From JBCBKL01 sp038521825 (lineage in GTDB: Bacteria > Pseudomonadota > Alphaproteobacteria > Rhodobacterales > Rhodobacteraceae), in NCBI GenBank assembly GCA_038521825.1, contig JBCBKL010000003.1, positions 150,505 to 214,504 of the forward strand: a DNA stretch of 64,000 bases, given 5' to 3'. The notes beneath the pieces are model-generated. The model saw only the letters and a program-made list of their open reading frames with translations. It did not search any database and was not told the DNA's origin. Within the stretch, counting starts at the first letter, position 1. Every line of letters starts with the position of its first letter. Below are positions 16,807-27,991 of this stretch, piece by piece. The position numbers were made by a program, and so were the translations under genes.

Positions 16807-17486
16807 ATATCGTGACACGGGCAGCCGTAGCCCAACCGGCAGGTGTCAGCATTGCGCGCGACGCAAGAGGCCTGGAAAGCTTTCGTGACCCTGCCTGTGC
16901 TGCCACCATTTGGGATCGGGAGATGCCATCTGACGTCATCTCATGGCTTGACGAACTCGCTTCCGAAGTGTTGCCGAACGGGCGAGCGGCCTTGCAGGCC
17001 CAGGCCGTCAGTCACACTGTTCTCCGCCTCTGTAATATTGCCGGGATGCCAAATGGGTGGCAGCGTGATTGGCTCATTGTCGATATCGCCGATCTAGCAC
17101 GGCGCTTTGCTGACCTCATGCAAGTCGCCTACGTTCAACTTCGGCTACGAGCTGTTACAACAAACGCCTGCCGCAAGTTCCACCTTGATGCAATCACCGG
17201 CCGCCTGGTGTGCACCTATCGCGCAACGGGTACGCAATACGGAACGTCGATGCGAGGAGAAGACCCCGAGCACATCTTCACCGCTCCAACCGGCGCTCCA
17301 ACTTTGCTGCGCGGGTCACTTTGGCCGCCAAATCCAACGGTGGGCCTTTTGCACCGTTCACCCCGATTGAGGGGACGGGGGAAACCCGTCTCCTCCTCGT
17401 TCTTGACCCAATCTTTGATCCGGAGGACGCGGAGTGAACGGAAATCTTGGGCAAAGCAGCTTGCGACTGAAACGGCGCTCCAGTGA
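16803..17486 (+). CDS. DUF1826 protein with a C-terminal frameshift
   Basis: Starts ATG 16803, overlapping the cobW stop. DUF1826 proteins are known neighbours of CobW GTPases; function unknown. Family sequence is clear to about residue 186 ([37 protein letters not shown]). At CCCC (17361-17364) the frame slips: the expected ending [16 protein letters not shown] continues in another frame and stops at 17437, where the next gene starts with GTGA overlap. One extra C would restore a 211-residue protein. As read, the protein instead carries an unrelated tail to 17486. Either a real mutation or a homopolymer sequencing error. Confidence 0.8.
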   Translation: MNIVTRAAVAQPAGVSIARDARGLESFRDPACAATIWDREMPSDVISWLDELASEVLPNGRAALQAQAVSHTVLRLCNIAGMPNGWQRDWLIVDIADLARRFADLMQVAYVQLRLRAVTTNACRKFHLDAITGRLVCTYRATGTQYGTSMRGEDPEHIFTAPTGAPTLLRGSLWPPNPTVGLLHRSPRLRGRGKPVSSSFLTQSLIRRTRSERKSWAKQLATETALQ

Positions 17487-17706
17487 CCCTATGAATGACT
17501 TCGATAGCTTGCCTGCACCGGTCCGGCAGTGGGTAGCTCAAGCGGCCTTACCATGGTCCCCGACCTCAGTTCGCCGCATTTGGTCCAAGTCGCGGGCCAA
17601 AGGGCTGTCGGCAGAGGAGGCGCTCTTGTCGCTCCACGACGCTGAAGTCAGGGCGCTTGCACGCGATCGGCAATCCACAGGTTTCAAACTCAGATCCAAA
17701 ACCTGA
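17434..17706 (+). CDS. Small conserved-looking protein coupled to DUF1826 (possibly DUF6525)
   Basis: 90 residues from GTG 17434, overlapping by GTGA the stop that DUF1826 would have without its frameshift. The sequence has an N-terminal [17 protein letters not shown] segment, then LPAPVRQWVAQAALPWSPTSVRRIW, and looks helical, basic and soluble. I recall similar small proteins annotated DUF6525 beside cobW in Rhodobacterales but am not certain of the name. No signal peptide or metal motif. Probably part of the metal-response operon by position only. Confidence 0.6.
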   Translation: MNGNLGQSSLRLKRRSSDPMNDFDSLPAPVRQWVAQAALPWSPTSVRRIWSKSRAKGLSAEEALLSLHDAEVRALARDRQSTGFKLRSKT

Positions 17707-18052
17707 GGGATACGCCGCTGTTGTATCCGACGTAGCTCTGCGGGCTAAAGGCTCTCGCGCGCAGCTACAAAACTGGATGAATAACTTACAGCTGCGTTCA
17801 TCCTTGCGCGTCGATCCAGTTGCTTACCTTCTTGGGGGAGCGTCTGCTTTGTGACGGCCGCGCTGCGGCGAGACAAAAGATGGCGAGGGTCTTGTATAGG
17901 TCGTTGATCGGAAGATCCCGCGGAAGCCGGAGACGCCGCTTTGCCTTTGAAGTGAGCGGTGAGCCCGTTTTGGGCTGCAATTGGCTGCCAAGGAGTATCC
18001 GCCGTGATGGTACTTATCTTGCAAAACCTGCGAGATATCGTAGTTCTCCACT
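17707..18052. other. Gene-free interval of 346 bases
   Basis: No convincing ORF, RNA or terminator is seen between the small protein and the XRE-cupin gene. Short frames here have no family resemblance. It should hold the promoter of the XRE-cupin gene. Confidence 0.5.
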
Positions 18053-18622
18053 ATGACGGAAAGTGTTGACGCCATATTGAATGCCCTGCCCCGGCGCTTG
18101 AAAGAGGCTCGCAAGGCGCAAGGTTTGTCTTTGGACGCGGTAGCCAATCTGAGCGGTGTGTCTCGTTCCATGGTCAGCCAGATAGAACGCCAAGAAAGCA
18201 GCCCGACGATCGCCACCCTTTGGAACCTGACGCGGGCCCTGAATGTGGATTTTGCGGGACTGATGGACCACGGTTCGCAAGGCAACAAAATCGACATGCT
18301 GCCCGCCAACGAGGTCCCCACAATCGAGAATATGGGGCAGGGCTGCCGCATCGCAATCCTCTCTCCGCCGCAGGACGCGGGTGAACACGAAGTGTATGAC
18401 ATCCACTTCCAAGAAGGCGGCGTGCTCAGCAGTCAGCCGCATGCTCGTGGCGTGGCTGAGCAACTGACCGTTCTAGAAGGCGCGGTGCGTGTGACGTCTG
18501 CCAGTGCTACCGCTGATCTATCGACGGGTGATACGGCGCGTTATGCGGCTGATGTTGCGCATGAGATCGCGGCTGTGCAGGGGCCTGCGCGGGTGTTTCT
18601 GATCGTAAAGCCCCAGAAGTAG
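18053..18622 (+). CDS. XRE family regulator with C-terminal cupin domain
   Basis: 189 residues. HTH_XRE at about 12-68 (LKEARKAQGLSLDAVANLSGVSRSMVSQIERQESSPT), then a RmlC-type cupin at about 110-187 (VYDIHFQEGGVLSSQPHARGVAEQLTVLEGAVRV). This architecture senses small molecules, often amino acids or amines. It lies 91 bases upstream of kbl-tdh in the same direction, so control of threonine catabolism is a reasonable inference. Confidence 0.9.
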   Translation: MTESVDAILNALPRRLKEARKAQGLSLDAVANLSGVSRSMVSQIERQESSPTIATLWNLTRALNVDFAGLMDHGSQGNKIDMLPANEVPTIENMGQGCRIAILSPPQDAGEHEVYDIHFQEGGVLSSQPHARGVAEQLTVLEGAVRVTSASATADLSTGDTARYAADVAHEIAAVQGPARVFLIVKPQK

Positions 18623-18713
18623 TACCGCCATCGGAGGGTTTCCGCGATAGCGGAGAACACTATTGCGGAATTTTGTCCGTTATGACAGATATTGGACCAG
18701 AAGGAGAATCTTC

Positions 18714-19901
18714 GTGTCCAATCCGTTTCTTGCCGATGTCACCGACACCCTCGCGCAGATCGAACGCGAGGGCTTCTATAAACGCGAGCGTCTGATCACC
18801 TCTGAGCAGGCCGGGACGGTCACTGTTGGGGAGCGCGAGGTGATTAACCTGTGCGCCAACAACTACCTTGGCCTCGCGAACCATCTCGCCTTGGTCAATG
18901 CTGCGAAGGGCGCGATGGACCGGCATGGCTACGGCATGGCCAGCGTTCGGTTCATCTGTGGCACACAAGACCTGCACCGCGACCTTGAAACTCGCCTTGC
19001 GCGTTTTCTCGGCAAGGACGACGCCATCCTGTTCGCCGCCTGTTTCGACGCCAATGGTGGGTTGTTCGAGCCGCTTTTGGGGCCGGAGGACGCAATAGTC
19101 TCAGACAGTCTGAACCACGCATCGATCATCGATGGCATTCGTCTGTGCAAGGCAAAGCGATATCGCTACGCCAATAACGACATGGATGATCTAGACCAGA
19201 TGTTGAGACGTGCCCGCAACGAGGGCGCGCGGCACACGATGATCGCCACCGATGGCGTGTTCTCGATGGATGGCCATTTGGCCAACCTGCCCGAGATCAC
19301 GCGTCTGGCAAAGGAATATGAAGCGGTGGTCATGGTCGATGACTGTCATGCAACCGGCTTTTTGGGGCCAAATGGCGCGGGCACACCGGATCACTTTGGT
19401 GTCGATGTTGATATTCTGACGGGGACTTTGGGCAAGGCACTTGGTGGCGCGATTGGTGGCTATATCGCCGGACCGCAACCGGTGATCGATCTGCTGCGTC
19501 AACGGGCGCGACCTTATCTGTTCTCCAATTCTCTACCGCCGGCAGTGGTGGCCGCCGGGATCGAGGCAATCAAGCTAGTCGAAAACGGGGCAGATTTGCG
19601 AACGCGGCTTTTTGAAAACGCCGCCTACTGGCGCGCTGGGCTGGAACGACTAGGCTTTGACCTCTTGCCCGGAGATCACCCTATCATTCCGGTCATGTTA
19701 GGCGAGGCACAACTGGCGCAGGATATGGCGTCCAAATTGTTCGACCATGGCGTCTACGTCTCTGGCTTCTTCTTCCCTGTTGTCGCCCGCGGGCAGGCGC
19801 GTATTCGCACCCAGATGAATGCGGCTTTGACAATTAAGGATCTCGACCGCGCATTGTCTGCCTTTGAAAGAGTTGGCCGTGACCTGGCGGTGATCCAATG
19901 A
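18714..19901 (+). CDS. kbl: Glycine C-acetyltransferase (2-amino-3-ketobutyrate CoA ligase)
   Basis: 395 residues from GTG 18714, with AAGGAG 7 bases upstream; the open frame from 18663 adds a non-family tail. PLP enzyme of the alpha-oxoamine synthase family that converts 2-amino-3-ketobutyrate and CoA to glycine and acetyl-CoA. Visible: [34 protein letters not shown] (PLP contacts), and the PLP lysine in [15 protein letters not shown]. Overlaps tdh by ATGA; the two enzymes form the threonine-to-glycine route. Confidence 0.96.
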   Translation: MSNPFLADVTDTLAQIEREGFYKRERLITSEQAGTVTVGEREVINLCANNYLGLANHLALVNAAKGAMDRHGYGMASVRFICGTQDLHRDLETRLARFLGKDDAILFAACFDANGGLFEPLLGPEDAIVSDSLNHASIIDGIRLCKAKRYRYANNDMDDLDQMLRRARNEGARHTMIATDGVFSMDGHLANLPEITRLAKEYEAVVMVDDCHATGFLGPNGAGTPDHFGVDVDILTGTLGKALGGAIGGYIAGPQPVIDLLRQRARPYLFSNSLPPAVVAAGIEAIKLVENGADLRTRLFENAAYWRAGLERLGFDLLPGDHPIIPVMLGEAQLAQDMASKLFDHGVYVSGFFFPVVARGQARIRTQMNAALTIKDLDRALSAFERVGRDLAVIQ

Positions 19902-20962
19902 GTGTAACCACCATGACCGCGCTTGCCAAGACGAGGCCGCAAGAAGGGCTTTGGCAGATCGAAGCTCCGGTGCCTGAGATCGGGCCGGACGACGTGCTGA
20001 TCCGTATCAATGCCACCGGCATTTGTGGGACGGACATTCACATCTGGAACTGGGATGACTGGGCTGCGTCAACGGTGCCGTTGCCAATGATCACGGGGCA
20101 TGAGTTCGCAGGCGAGATTGTCGAGATCGGCCGCAATGTCAGCGGCCTGTACCTTGGTCAGCGGTGTTCGGGCGAAGGGCATTTGATTGGCAGTGAAAGC
20201 CGGCAGTCGCGGGCGGGCAAGTTTCACCTTGATCCCGGCACGCGCGGAATCGGTGTCAATGAACAAGGTGCCTTCGCGCAGTATCTCAAGCTACCGGCCT
20301 TCAATGTAGTGCCATTGCCGGATGACATCCCCGATGAGATTGGAGCCATCCTCGATCCCTTGGGAAATGCAGTTCACACCGCGCTCAGTTTTGATCTGCT
20401 GGGTGAGGATGTCCTGATCACTGGCGCCGGACCCATCGGCATCATGGCGGCTGCGGTCGCCCGCCATGCCGGCGCGCGGCATGTGGTGCTGACAGATGTG
20501 AGCAGCTATCGGCTCAAACTTGCGGAAACGGTGGTTCCAACGGTTCGCACGGTGAACGTCGGTAACGAAGACCTGAACGACGTCGTCCAGGAACTGGGTC
20601 TGAAAGAAGGTTTCGATGTTGGCCTCGAGATGTCCGGCAACCAGGCAGCACTCGATCAGATGATCGAAGCATTGGTCATGGGCGGAAGGATCGCGCTGCT
20701 TGGTATCCCGCCGGGGCAGTCCCCGGTCGATTGGAGCCGTATTGTCTTCAAGGCCATCACAATCAAGGGCGTCTATGGGCGCGAGATGTTCGAGACCTGG
20801 TACAAGATGATCGCCATGCTGCAAAACGGGCTCGATGTCAGCCGCATCATCACCCACAGATTTGACGTTTCTGACTATGCGAAAGGTTTTGCCGAGATGA
20901 AGTCGGGCCAATCGGGCAAGGTCGTTTTGAATTGGCGTGACACCAGCAAGACGGTGGTTTGA
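19898..20962 (+). CDS. tdh: L-threonine 3-dehydrogenase lacking the structural zinc cysteines
   Basis: 354 residues, very close to E. coli Tdh along its length. Oxidises threonine to 2-amino-3-ketobutyrate with NAD+. Catalytic zinc residues are present: Cys in [12 protein letters not shown] and His-Glu in GHEF; the NAD site is [15 protein letters not shown]. The structural-zinc lobe is changed: at the four family cysteines (the CGHCxxCxxxxxxxC pattern) this protein has G, S, S and D in [18 protein letters not shown]. The flanking sequence stays conserved, so this looks like an evolved loss, not an error. Second gene after kbl. Confidence 0.95.
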   Translation: MSVTTMTALAKTRPQEGLWQIEAPVPEIGPDDVLIRINATGICGTDIHIWNWDDWAASTVPLPMITGHEFAGEIVEIGRNVSGLYLGQRCSGEGHLIGSESRQSRAGKFHLDPGTRGIGVNEQGAFAQYLKLPAFNVVPLPDDIPDEIGAILDPLGNAVHTALSFDLLGEDVLITGAGPIGIMAAAVARHAGARHVVLTDVSSYRLKLAETVVPTVRTVNVGNEDLNDVVQELGLKEGFDVGLEMSGNQAALDQMIEALVMGGRIALLGIPPGQSPVDWSRIVFKAITIKGVYGREMFETWYKMIAMLQNGLDVSRIITHRFDVSDYAKGFAEMKSGQSGKVVLNWRDTSKTVV

Positions 20963-21094
20963 TATTATCCGGCTTGCGGACCTCTTCCTTTGCCAAGGCA
21001 ATGCATCCGCGACGTATGTTTTTTGTAACGAACCGCGGGGCAGCATAAGGTTAGGGCGCAATTGTCCGGATTGAGCCTTCCTCATTTGAGCGAG

Positions 21095-21463
21095 ATGGAT
21101 CTGCCGACACCATTCTGTGCGTGCTCCGATAGCGATGGTGTGCGCAGGCACTACCAATGCCGCAAAGTGAACGAACGGTGGGTTTCCCTAGCCGGCAACG
21201 CGCAGATGAAGGCCGGGCTTGAAAAGTTGATCGAGGCACTTGACGCAAACCACCGCGAGCACTTCCACGAATGGCTTTATTCAACCGTGCAAAACAAGGA
21301 GCGATTGACTGAAACCTCGATGGAAACCTTCCTTGGTTTCATCTGGGACCCGGCCTGGGTCGGGCCCCTGCGGCGAACCGCTGCTTGGATCGTTCTCGGC
21401 GACTATGCTCCAGCTGCCCACGCCAAGGGATTTTCGACGGAGCATCCTGCGCAAAACAGCTAA
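21095..21463 (+). CDS. Hypothetical protein
   Basis: 122 residues from ATG 21095 (a TTG at 21062 is a longer option). Not recognised. The N-terminal part has CACSDSD and YQCRK; the rest is helical and acidic-to-neutral (MKAGLEKLIEALDANHREHFHEWLYSTVQ) with aromatic ending WDPAWVGPLRRTAAWIVLGDY. No signal peptide or membrane segment. It stands alone between tdh and tRNA-Leu; expression is uncertain. Confidence 0.45.
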   Translation: MDLPTPFCACSDSDGVRRHYQCRKVNERWVSLAGNAQMKAGLEKLIEALDANHREHFHEWLYSTVQNKERLTETSMETFLGFIWDPAWVGPLRRTAAWIVLGDYAPAAHAKGFSTEHPAQNS

Positions 21464-21561
21464 CTAAATCGCAGCGCTTGCGCTCAAAGGGACAAATTGG
21501 GGGAGCGATCTAATGGAAGCGATGTAAGATTCTGATGAAAGGTAATTTTCCGAGTGACATA

Positions 21562-21647
21562 TGGTGCGGGCGGTGGGACTCGAACCCACACGGGCATACG
21601 CCCTTCGGATTTTAAGTCCGATATGTCTACCATTCCATCACGCCCGC
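21562..21647 (-). tRNA. tRNA-Leu (UAA anticodon)
   Basis: On the minus strand the acceptor GCGGGCG pairs with CGCCCGC, followed by discriminator A and an encoded CCA (21562-21564). The anticodon stem-loop reads CGGACTTAAAATCCG, giving anticodon TAA. The long variable arm (GGGCGTATGCCC) is class II, and the T arm has GGTTCGAGTCC. Length 83 without CCA. Confidence 0.96.
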
Positions 21648-21700
21648 AGCGCGTGTGCCTTCGCGGTTTATTGAAGGGTGACCGAGCGCTCAAGCCCCTT

Positions 21701-22255
21701 TTACAGGTCTTGCCCAACCGGTCCGAGCGGCGCGCCAGGCGCGACAAGTGCACGTTCGCTGAGCCAGGGATTGTTTTCGAGCGCCTCCAGCATCTGCAGC
21801 CGGGCAGAGCTAAGGTTGCCGATATGCATGAGCGTCAGGGCACGACCCGATTGCGCGCCGACGTGGTTCGGTGACATCGACAGTACCTTGTCCAGATCGT
21901 CGAGCGCGCCGTTGAAATTGCCCTGCAGATAGCGCACGAACGCGCGCTGATTGTAGCCTTCGGCATAGTTCGGGCAGTAATCGATCAATCTCTGAAACTC
22001 GGCTTCGGCCCCTAGATAGTCGTAGCTGCTGCGGCGGCGCATGCCACTATCAAGGATCTCCTGGGCCTGCGCATTTGGTGCTTTGAGCCAAAGCTGCCAC
22101 ATCTTGTCCGATGCGACGCGGCCGGCCATCTCGGTCTTCGCGCCACGCGCTTCCTCAAGCAGCAGCGCCATGTCCTGGCTTGTATCAAGGGCAGGCGGGC
22201 AGTTCTCGGCCGCGGCAAGGGATGCCGTCAGAAAAAGCGCAATGGTCCATCTCAT
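21701..22255 (-). CDS. Secreted TPR-repeat protein
   Basis: 184 residues with a signal peptide (MRWTIALFLTASLAAA). TPR units are visible at about 80-145 (YLGAEAEFQRLIDYCPNYAEGYNQRAFVRYLQGNFNGALDDLDKVLSMSPNHVGA). Likely a periplasmic protein-protein interaction module. Common in Rhodobacterales as an annotated TPR protein with no defined role. Alone between tRNA-Leu and putR. Confidence 0.85.
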   Translation of the reverse strand: MRWTIALFLTASLAAAENCPPALDTSQDMALLLEEARGAKTEMAGRVASDKMWQLWLKAPNAQAQEILDSGMRRRSSYDYLGAEAEFQRLIDYCPNYAEGYNQRAFVRYLQGNFNGALDDLDKVLSMSPNHVGAQSGRALTLMHIGNLSSARLQMLEALENNPWLSERALVAPGAPLGPVGQDL

Positions 22256-22286
22256 GTCCTCAAGGATGGCCCAGTTTGCCGTTTGG

Positions 22287-22787
22287 TCAAGCTTCGCCCA
22301 GTGTCATGGTGCCCTTCACGGCCTCCATCGCCACATAAGTAGACGAATTCGCGACATGGGGCAGGGCCGAGATAACCTCCCCCAGGAACTGCCGATATTG
22401 GGCCATATCCTTTGTGCGAACCTTCAGAAGATAGTCAAAGCTGCCCGCGATCATATGCGCCTCTTCGATCTGGGGCAGGGCACCTACGGCCGCGTTAAAG
22501 GCAGAAAGCGCGGCCTCTCGTGTGTCGGATAGCTTGACCTCTACGAACGCGACATGATCGAGCCGCAACAGGGCTGGGTTCAGCACTGCGCGATATCCCT
22601 GAATAACACCGGTCTGCTCCAATCGCCTTAGACGGGCTTGCGTCGGAGACTTGGACAGCCCAATCTTGTCGGCCAGTTCGGTGACGCTCATCCGTCCGTC
22701 TTGAGCGAGTGCGGTTAGTATCGCCTGATCGAACCGGTCGAGCCCCGATGGTTCAAAAATCTTGCTACCTAGCATATTTTTGACCAT
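22287..22787 (-). CDS. putR: Lrp/AsnC family regulator, probably PutR
   Basis: 166 residues. N-terminal HTH_AsnC (LDRFDQAILTALAQDGRMSVTELADKIGLSKSPTQARLRRLE) then the RAM ligand-binding domain, with HMIAGSFDYLLKVRTKDM. Divergent from putA with 63 bases between starts. Alphaproteobacterial PutR activates putA in response to proline; the assignment rests on this family and position. Confidence 0.9.
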   Translation of the reverse strand: MVKNMLGSKIFEPSGLDRFDQAILTALAQDGRMSVTELADKIGLSKSPTQARLRRLEQTGVIQGYRAVLNPALLRLDHVAFVEVKLSDTREAALSAFNAAVGALPQIEEAHMIAGSFDYLLKVRTKDMAQYRQFLGEVISALPHVANSSTYVAMEAVKGTMTLGEA

Positions 22788-22850
22788 TCTGCCCTCATAT
22801 GACTATCATTTCAGTCTAATCGACTTCAGACTTGCGCGTATAGTGGTCAC

Positions 22851-25800
22851 ATGCCTGAATCAAGCTTTCCAAGCCAGTACGCGGCCTTTGCGCAGTTGAT
22901 CGACGCGGCCATGTATGCCGATCCCGCTGAGGTTTTGCCTCAACTCGTGAAAGATGCCGCGCTTGACGACGGTGATCGCGCAGCGATCTCGGCCCGCGCC
23001 ACCGATCTGGTCCGTCGTCTGCGCAGCGGGTCACATCCAGGGATGATGGAGGTCTTTCTGGCCGAGTACGGCCTTTCCACCGACGAGGGTGTGGCGTTGA
23101 TGTGCCTTGCGGAGGCGCTCTTGCGGGTGCCCGACGCCGAAACCATCGATGCTCTGATCGAAGACAAGATCGCCCCGTCGAACTGGGGCAAACATTTGGG
23201 GCATTCGACGTCATCGCTGGTCAATGCCTCCACCTGGGCGCTTATGCTGACGGGCCGCGTCCTTGATGACGCGCCGCCCGGACCCATCGGACATCTGCAC
23301 AATGCCATCAAGCGCCTTGGCGAACCTGTGATCCGGCTCGCCGTGTCGCAGGCGATGAAAGAGATGGGGCGGCAATTCGTGCTGGGCGAAGACATCGAAA
23401 GCGCGATGCGCCGGGCGGCAGGAATGGAAGCCAAGGGCTATACCTACAGCTATGACATGCTGGGTGAGGCCGCGCTGACCGATGAAGACGCGCGGCATTA
23501 TCACCTGAGCTATTCCCGCGCGATCTCGGCCATTGCCCGGTCATGCAATGCGGACGACATACGCCGGAATCCCGGCATCTCGGTCAAACTGTCGGCTCTG
23601 CATCCACGATACGAACGTGGCCATGCCGCATCGGTCATGGAAGATCTGGTTCCGCGCCTGCGCTCACTGGCGATGCTGGCCAAGTCAGCGGGCATGGGGC
23701 TTAACGTCGATGCGGAAGAAGCAGACCGGCTTTCCTTGTCTCTGGAGGTTATCGACGCTGTTCTGGGCGAGCCTGCATTGGCCGGATGGGATGGGTTTGG
23801 CATCGTTGTTCAAGCCTATGGGCAGCGGGCTGGAACCGTGATCGACGCCATCTACGACATGGCAAAGCGGCATGATCGCCGCCTTATGGTTCGACTGGTC
23901 AAAGGCGCTTATTGGGATACCGAGATCAAGCGGGCTCAGGTTTTGGGTCTCTATGGCTTTCCGGTCTTCACCCGCAAGGCCGAGACCGATGTCAGTTACA
24001 TTGCGAACGCTCGTAGGCTCTTGGGGATGACCGACCGGATCTATCCGCAATTCGCCACCCACAACGCTCATACGGTTGCAGCGATCCTGCATATGAAGGC
24101 GCCTACAGAAACGTATGAGTTCCAGCGCCTGCATGGCATGGGCGAGGCGCTGCACAACCTGGTCCTGAGCGACGAAAAGACCCGCTGCCGGATCTATGCG
24201 CCCGTTGGCGCCCATCGTGATCTGCTGGCCTATCTTGTTCGCCGGCTCCTGGAGAACGGGGCAAATTCGAGCTTCGTTAACCAGATCGTCGATGAGGACG
24301 TCGCGCCTGAGGTGGTCGCCTCTGATCCCTTCGCTGGGTTGTCAACTGACCCTCCGACGATCGCGCGCGGAACCGATCTGTTCATGCCGCAGCGGCCCAA
24401 TTCGATGGGCTTCGATCTGAGCAATATTGCGACATTGGACCGTATCGACACCGCGCGCGATCCGTTTCGATTACACACCTGGGCGGTTGCGCCTCTCGTT
24501 TGTGGCAATGGCGATGCCGGGCCATCCATCCCGGTAATCAACCCGGCCTCTCCGGATGACCATGTGGGTCAGGTCCAGGTCGCGACCGCGGACGAGGCGG
24601 TACAGGCTATTACCGACGCGCAGCCTTGGGCCGCCCCTGCAGCAGAACGGGCCGCTATTCTGAATGCGGCAGCTGATCTGTATGAAGAGAAAAACGGCGA
24701 GATATTTGCCCTGCTGGCGCGTGAGGCAGGCAAGAGCCTGCCGGACGCGGTGGCGGAGTTGCGGGAGGCCGTGGATTTTCTGCGCTACTACGCCGCTCAA
24801 CCCCTCGACGGGCAGCCTCTGGGCAAAGTAGTCTGCATCTCACCCTGGAACTTCCCTTTGGCGATCTTTACCGGACAGATTGCGGCCGCGTTGATGACTG
24901 GTAATGCTGTCTTGGCCAAACCGGCCGAGCAGACCCCGCTGATCGCAAATCTGGGCGCTTCACTCCTGCACAAGGCCGGCGTGCCGCCATCGGCCCTGCA
25001 GCTTTTGCCTGGTGACGGGTCTGTCGGGGCCGCGCTCACGAGCGCTGGCCCGGATGGCGTAGTATTTACCGGCTCGACCGAAACCGCCTTGCGTATCAGG
25101 GCGAGCCTTGCCGAACACGCCGCGCCCGGCACCCCGCTGATCGCCGAGACGGGTGGGATCAACGCAATGATCGTCGATTCAACGGCTTTGCCGGAACAGG
25201 CTGTGCGCAGCATCATAGAAAGCGCTTTTCAGTCGGCGGGGCAGCGGTGTTCGGCCCTGCGCTGTCTCTACGTTCAAGACGATATCGCCGACGATTTCGA
25301 ACGGATGCTGATGGGGTCCATGGACGTCCTCAAGGCAGGTGATCCGTGGGAGATTTCGACGGATGTTGGCCCGGTCATCGACGGGATCGCGCGCGACGAC
25401 TTCGCGGCCTATATCGCGCAAGCTCGTGCCGAGGGGCGGGTTCTTTACGAAGGCACGACACCCGAAGAGGGGACGTTCATCTCTCCAACCCTGATCCGTG
25501 TGCGCGGGATCAACGATGTCGAACGCGAAGTGTTTGGTCCGGTCCTTCATATCGCCCGGTATCGCGCAGGTGACCTCGACCGGGTTATCGACGACATCAA
25601 CGCCACCGGTTATGGCCTGACCTTTGGGCTGCACACACGTATCGACGACCGGGTGCAGCATGTGGCGGACCGCGTCACTGCCGGAAACATCTACGTTAAT
25701 CGCAACCAGATTGGCGCCATCGTGGGCAGTCAGCCCTTTGGCGGGCATGGGCTTTCAGGTACTGGCCCCAAGGCTGGTGGCCCTGACTATCTGCTGCGGT

Positions 25801-26282
25801 TCCAGACCGGGCAGACGCCCCCCGAGGCGGCCGGTTGGAACGAAGAGACTGTCGCCCCGCTTCCCAATGTTACCGTCGCGCTTTCCCATCGGCTCGACGA
25901 AGCATCGCTGCCGGGTCCAACTGGTGAGTCGAACCGATTGAGCCATTGGACCAAGCTGCCGATCCTGTGTCTGGGTCCGAGCCGGATTGCGGTGGAGGAG
26001 CAGGCCAAGGCCGTTGAGGCGCTTGGAGGGCGGGCGGTTCGGGCGGGCGGCCCGATCATCCCCGGTGATCTGACGCACGCCTACAGCCTCGGCGGTGTCC
26101 TGTGGTGGGGCGATAGCGATATGGCGCGGCTGATTGATAGGGCGCTTGCAGCGCGGCAGGGTCCAATCGTCCCGCTTATCAGGACCTTACCAGACAAAGC
26201 CCATATTCTGGATGAGCGGCATGTCTGCGTGGATACAACTGCGTCGGGCGGCAACGCGGCACTTTTGGGCGAGGTTAGTTAG
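22851..26282 (+). CDS. putA: Bifunctional proline dehydrogenase / L-glutamate gamma-semialdehyde dehydrogenase
   Basis: 1143 residues. Proline is oxidised to P5C by an FAD beta-alpha barrel (about 130-460; [13 protein letters not shown] near 345, FATHNAHT) and then to glutamate by the NAD aldehyde dehydrogenase domain (about 540-1000; [23 protein letters not shown] with the catalytic Glu, and catalytic Cys in [10 protein letters not shown] near 800). A further about 120 residues follow, as in longer PutA types. No N-terminal ribbon-helix-helix DNA-binding domain, so regulation falls to PutR. Its stop overlaps the metG stop on the other strand. Confidence 0.96.
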   Translation: MPESSFPSQYAAFAQLIDAAMYADPAEVLPQLVKDAALDDGDRAAISARATDLVRRLRSGSHPGMMEVFLAEYGLSTDEGVALMCLAEALLRVPDAETIDALIEDKIAPSNWGKHLGHSTSSLVNASTWALMLTGRVLDDAPPGPIGHLHNAIKRLGEPVIRLAVSQAMKEMGRQFVLGEDIESAMRRAAGMEAKGYTYSYDMLGEAALTDEDARHYHLSYSRAISAIARSCNADDIRRNPGISVKLSALHPRYERGHAASVMEDLVPRLRSLAMLAKSAGMGLNVDAEEADRLSLSLEVIDAVLGEPALAGWDGFGIVVQAYGQRAGTVIDAIYDMAKRHDRRLMVRLVKGAYWDTEIKRAQVLGLYGFPVFTRKAETDVSYIANARRLLGMTDRIYPQFATHNAHTVAAILHMKAPTETYEFQRLHGMGEALHNLVLSDEKTRCRIYAPVGAHRDLLAYLVRRLLENGANSSFVNQIVDEDVAPEVVASDPFAGLSTDPPTIARGTDLFMPQRPNSMGFDLSNIATLDRIDTARDPFRLHTWAVAPLVCGNGDAGPSIPVINPASPDDHVGQVQVATADEAVQAITDAQPWAAPAAERAAILNAAADLYEEKNGEIFALLAREAGKSLPDAVAELREAVDFLRYYAAQPLDGQPLGKVVCISPWNFPLAIFTGQIAAALMTGNAVLAKPAEQTPLIANLGASLLHKAGVPPSALQLLPGDGSVGAALTSAGPDGVVFTGSTETALRIRASLAEHAAPGTPLIAETGGINAMIVDSTALPEQAVRSIIESAFQSAGQRCSALRCLYVQDDIADDFERMLMGSMDVLKAGDPWEISTDVGPVIDGIARDDFAAYIAQARAEGRVLYEGTTPEEGTFISPTLIRVRGINDVEREVFGPVLHIARYRAGDLDRVIDDINATGYGLTFGLHTRIDDRVQHVADRVTAGNIYVNRNQIGAIVGSQPFGGHGLSGTGPKAGGPDYLLRFQTGQTPPEAAGWNEETVAPLPNVTVALSHRLDEASLPGPTGESNRLSHWTKLPILCLGPSRIAVEEQAKAVEALGGRAVRAGGPIIPGDLTHAYSLGGVLWWGDSDMARLIDRALAARQGPIVPLIRTLPDKAHILDERHVCVDTTASGGNAALLGEVS

Positions 26283-27991
26283 TCCCGGGTTCCCGCGAAC
26301 CGGACCTGCCATGCCTCCCGATCCTCATCACTGATCTTTGCAAACAGGACGTCCGGTACGGTGAAGCCATGACCGGGCGCAAGCGTTTCGAGGGCGGCAG
26401 GTACGTCCTCGGGCCAATCAAGCGTGTCGAGGTTCAGGGCCTTCCGCAAAGTCTCCGCCGCGTCCGGGATGAACGGCGATGACAGGGCCGCATAAAGCGC
26501 CGCGAGGTTCAGGGCGAGCCGGACCTGTGCAGCGGCCAAGTCCGGATCTTCCTTGAAAACCGACCAGGGCGCGGCGGCCTGCAGATATTCGTTGCCCGCA
26601 ACCCAGATCGCGCGCAGCTCTTGCGCGGACTTGCGCACGTCCATCGCAGCCATCCGATCCTGATACCGGGCGACGCGGGCGCTTAGATCTTGTATCAGAG
26701 CCTTTTCGGCGGGGCCATTTGCGCCACCCTCGGGTACGACCTCGCCAAACTTCGAACGACAGAACTTGGTCACCCGGCTGACGAAGTTGCCAAGCACGTC
26801 GGCAAGGTCCTTGTTCACGCCGGCCTGGAACAGCTCCCAAGTGAATTCGGCATCGGAGGTTTCGGGGCAATTCGACAAGAGCCACCAGCGCCAATAATCT
26901 GCCGGCAGAATTTCCAGTGCCTGGTCCATGAAGACGCCGCGACCCTGGCTGGTCGAGAACTGGCCGCCGTCATAGTTCAGGTAGTTGAAGGATTTCAGGT
27001 GGTCCACCAGCTTCCACGGCTCGCCGGATCCCAGAATGGTTGCCGGGAAGCTGAGCGTGTGGAAAGGGACGTTATCCTTGCCCATGAACTGGGTATAGCG
27101 GACGTCCTCGGCACCTTTGTCGGTGCGCCACCACCGTTCCCAGTTTTCGCCCTTACCCGCCTCAACCCATTCGGCTGCACAGGCGATATATTCGATGGGG
27201 GCGTCGAACCAGACGTAAAAGACCTTGCCTTCCATGCCCGGCCAGTCCTCGTCACCCTTCTTGACCGGGATCCCCCAATCGAGATCGCGGGTTATGCCCC
27301 GATCCTGCAGGCCGTCGCCGTCATGCAGCCATTTCTTGGCGATCGAGGTTGTCAGCACCGGCCAGTCTGTTTTGCTGTCGATCCATTTATCGAGGTCGTC
27401 GCGTAGGGATGATTGGCGCAGATAGAGATGCTTGGTCTCGCGTATCTCCAAATCGGTCGAACCCGAAATGGCCGAGCGCGGATCGATCAGATCGGTCGGG
27501 TTCAGCTGTTTGGTACAGTTTTCGCATTGGTCACCGCGCGCCTTGTCGTATCCGCAATTGGGGCAGGTGCCCTCGATGTACCGATCGGGTAGAAAACGGC
27601 CGTCGGCATTGGAATAGACCTGACGCTCGCTGACTTCGCGGATCAGCCCGGCCTCGGCCAGCCGCCCGGCGAAATGCTGGGTTAGCGCATGGTTTTGTGG
27701 CGACGAGGACCGGCCAAAATGATCGAAGGACAGGCGGAAACCATCGGCCAGTTCCGACTGGATCGCATGCATTTCGGCACAGTACTCTGCCACGGGCTTA
27801 CCCGCCTTGGCCGCCGCGAGCTCCGCCGGGGTTCCGTGTTCGTCTGTGGCACAGAGAAACAGAACCTCGTGACCCCGCGCGCGCTGGTAGCGGGCATAAA
27901 GATCGGCGGGCAACTGGCTGCCGATCAGGTTGCCCAGATGCTTGATCCCGTTGATGTAAGGAATGGCGGAGGTGATGAGGTGTCTGGCCAT
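26279..27991 (-). CDS. metG: Methionyl-tRNA synthetase
   Basis: 570 residues, the single-chain class Ia type without the C-terminal tRNA-binding domain. HIGH-type motif HLGN in [11 protein letters not shown] (about 17-20), a four-cysteine zinc knuckle ([17 protein letters not shown], about 143-159), and the KMSKS region as FSTSQGRG (about 340). The anticodon-binding helical domain fills residues 390-540. Charges tRNA-Met with methionine. Confidence 0.96.
   Translation of the reverse strand: MARHLITSAIPYINGIKHLGNLIGSQLPADLYARYQRARGHEVLFLCATDEHGTPAELAAAKAGKPVAEYCAEMHAIQSELADGFRLSFDHFGRSSSPQNHALTQHFAGRLAEAGLIREVSERQVYSNADGRFLPDRYIEGTCPNCGYDKARGDQCENCTKQLNPTDLIDPRSAISGSTDLEIRETKHLYLRQSSLRDDLDKWIDSKTDWPVLTTSIAKKWLHDGDGLQDRGITRDLDWGIPVKKGDEDWPGMEGKVFYVWFDAPIEYIACAAEWVEAGKGENWERWWRTDKGAEDVRYTQFMGKDNVPFHTLSFPATILGSGEPWKLVDHLKSFNYLNYDGGQFSTSQGRGVFMDQALEILPADYWRWWLLSNCPETSDAEFTWELFQAGVNKDLADVLGNFVSRVTKFCRSKFGEVVPEGGANGPAEKALIQDLSARVARYQDRMAAMDVRKSAQELRAIWVAGNEYLQAAAPWSVFKEDPDLAAAQVRLALNLAALYAALSSPFIPDAAETLRKALNLDTLDWPEDVPAALETLAPGHGFTVPDVLFAKISDEDREAWQVRFAGTRD

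Noticed and set aside
17707..18052. Possible IS remnant before the XRE-cupin gene
   Set aside because: No terminal inverted repeats, target duplication or transposase motifs could be found.
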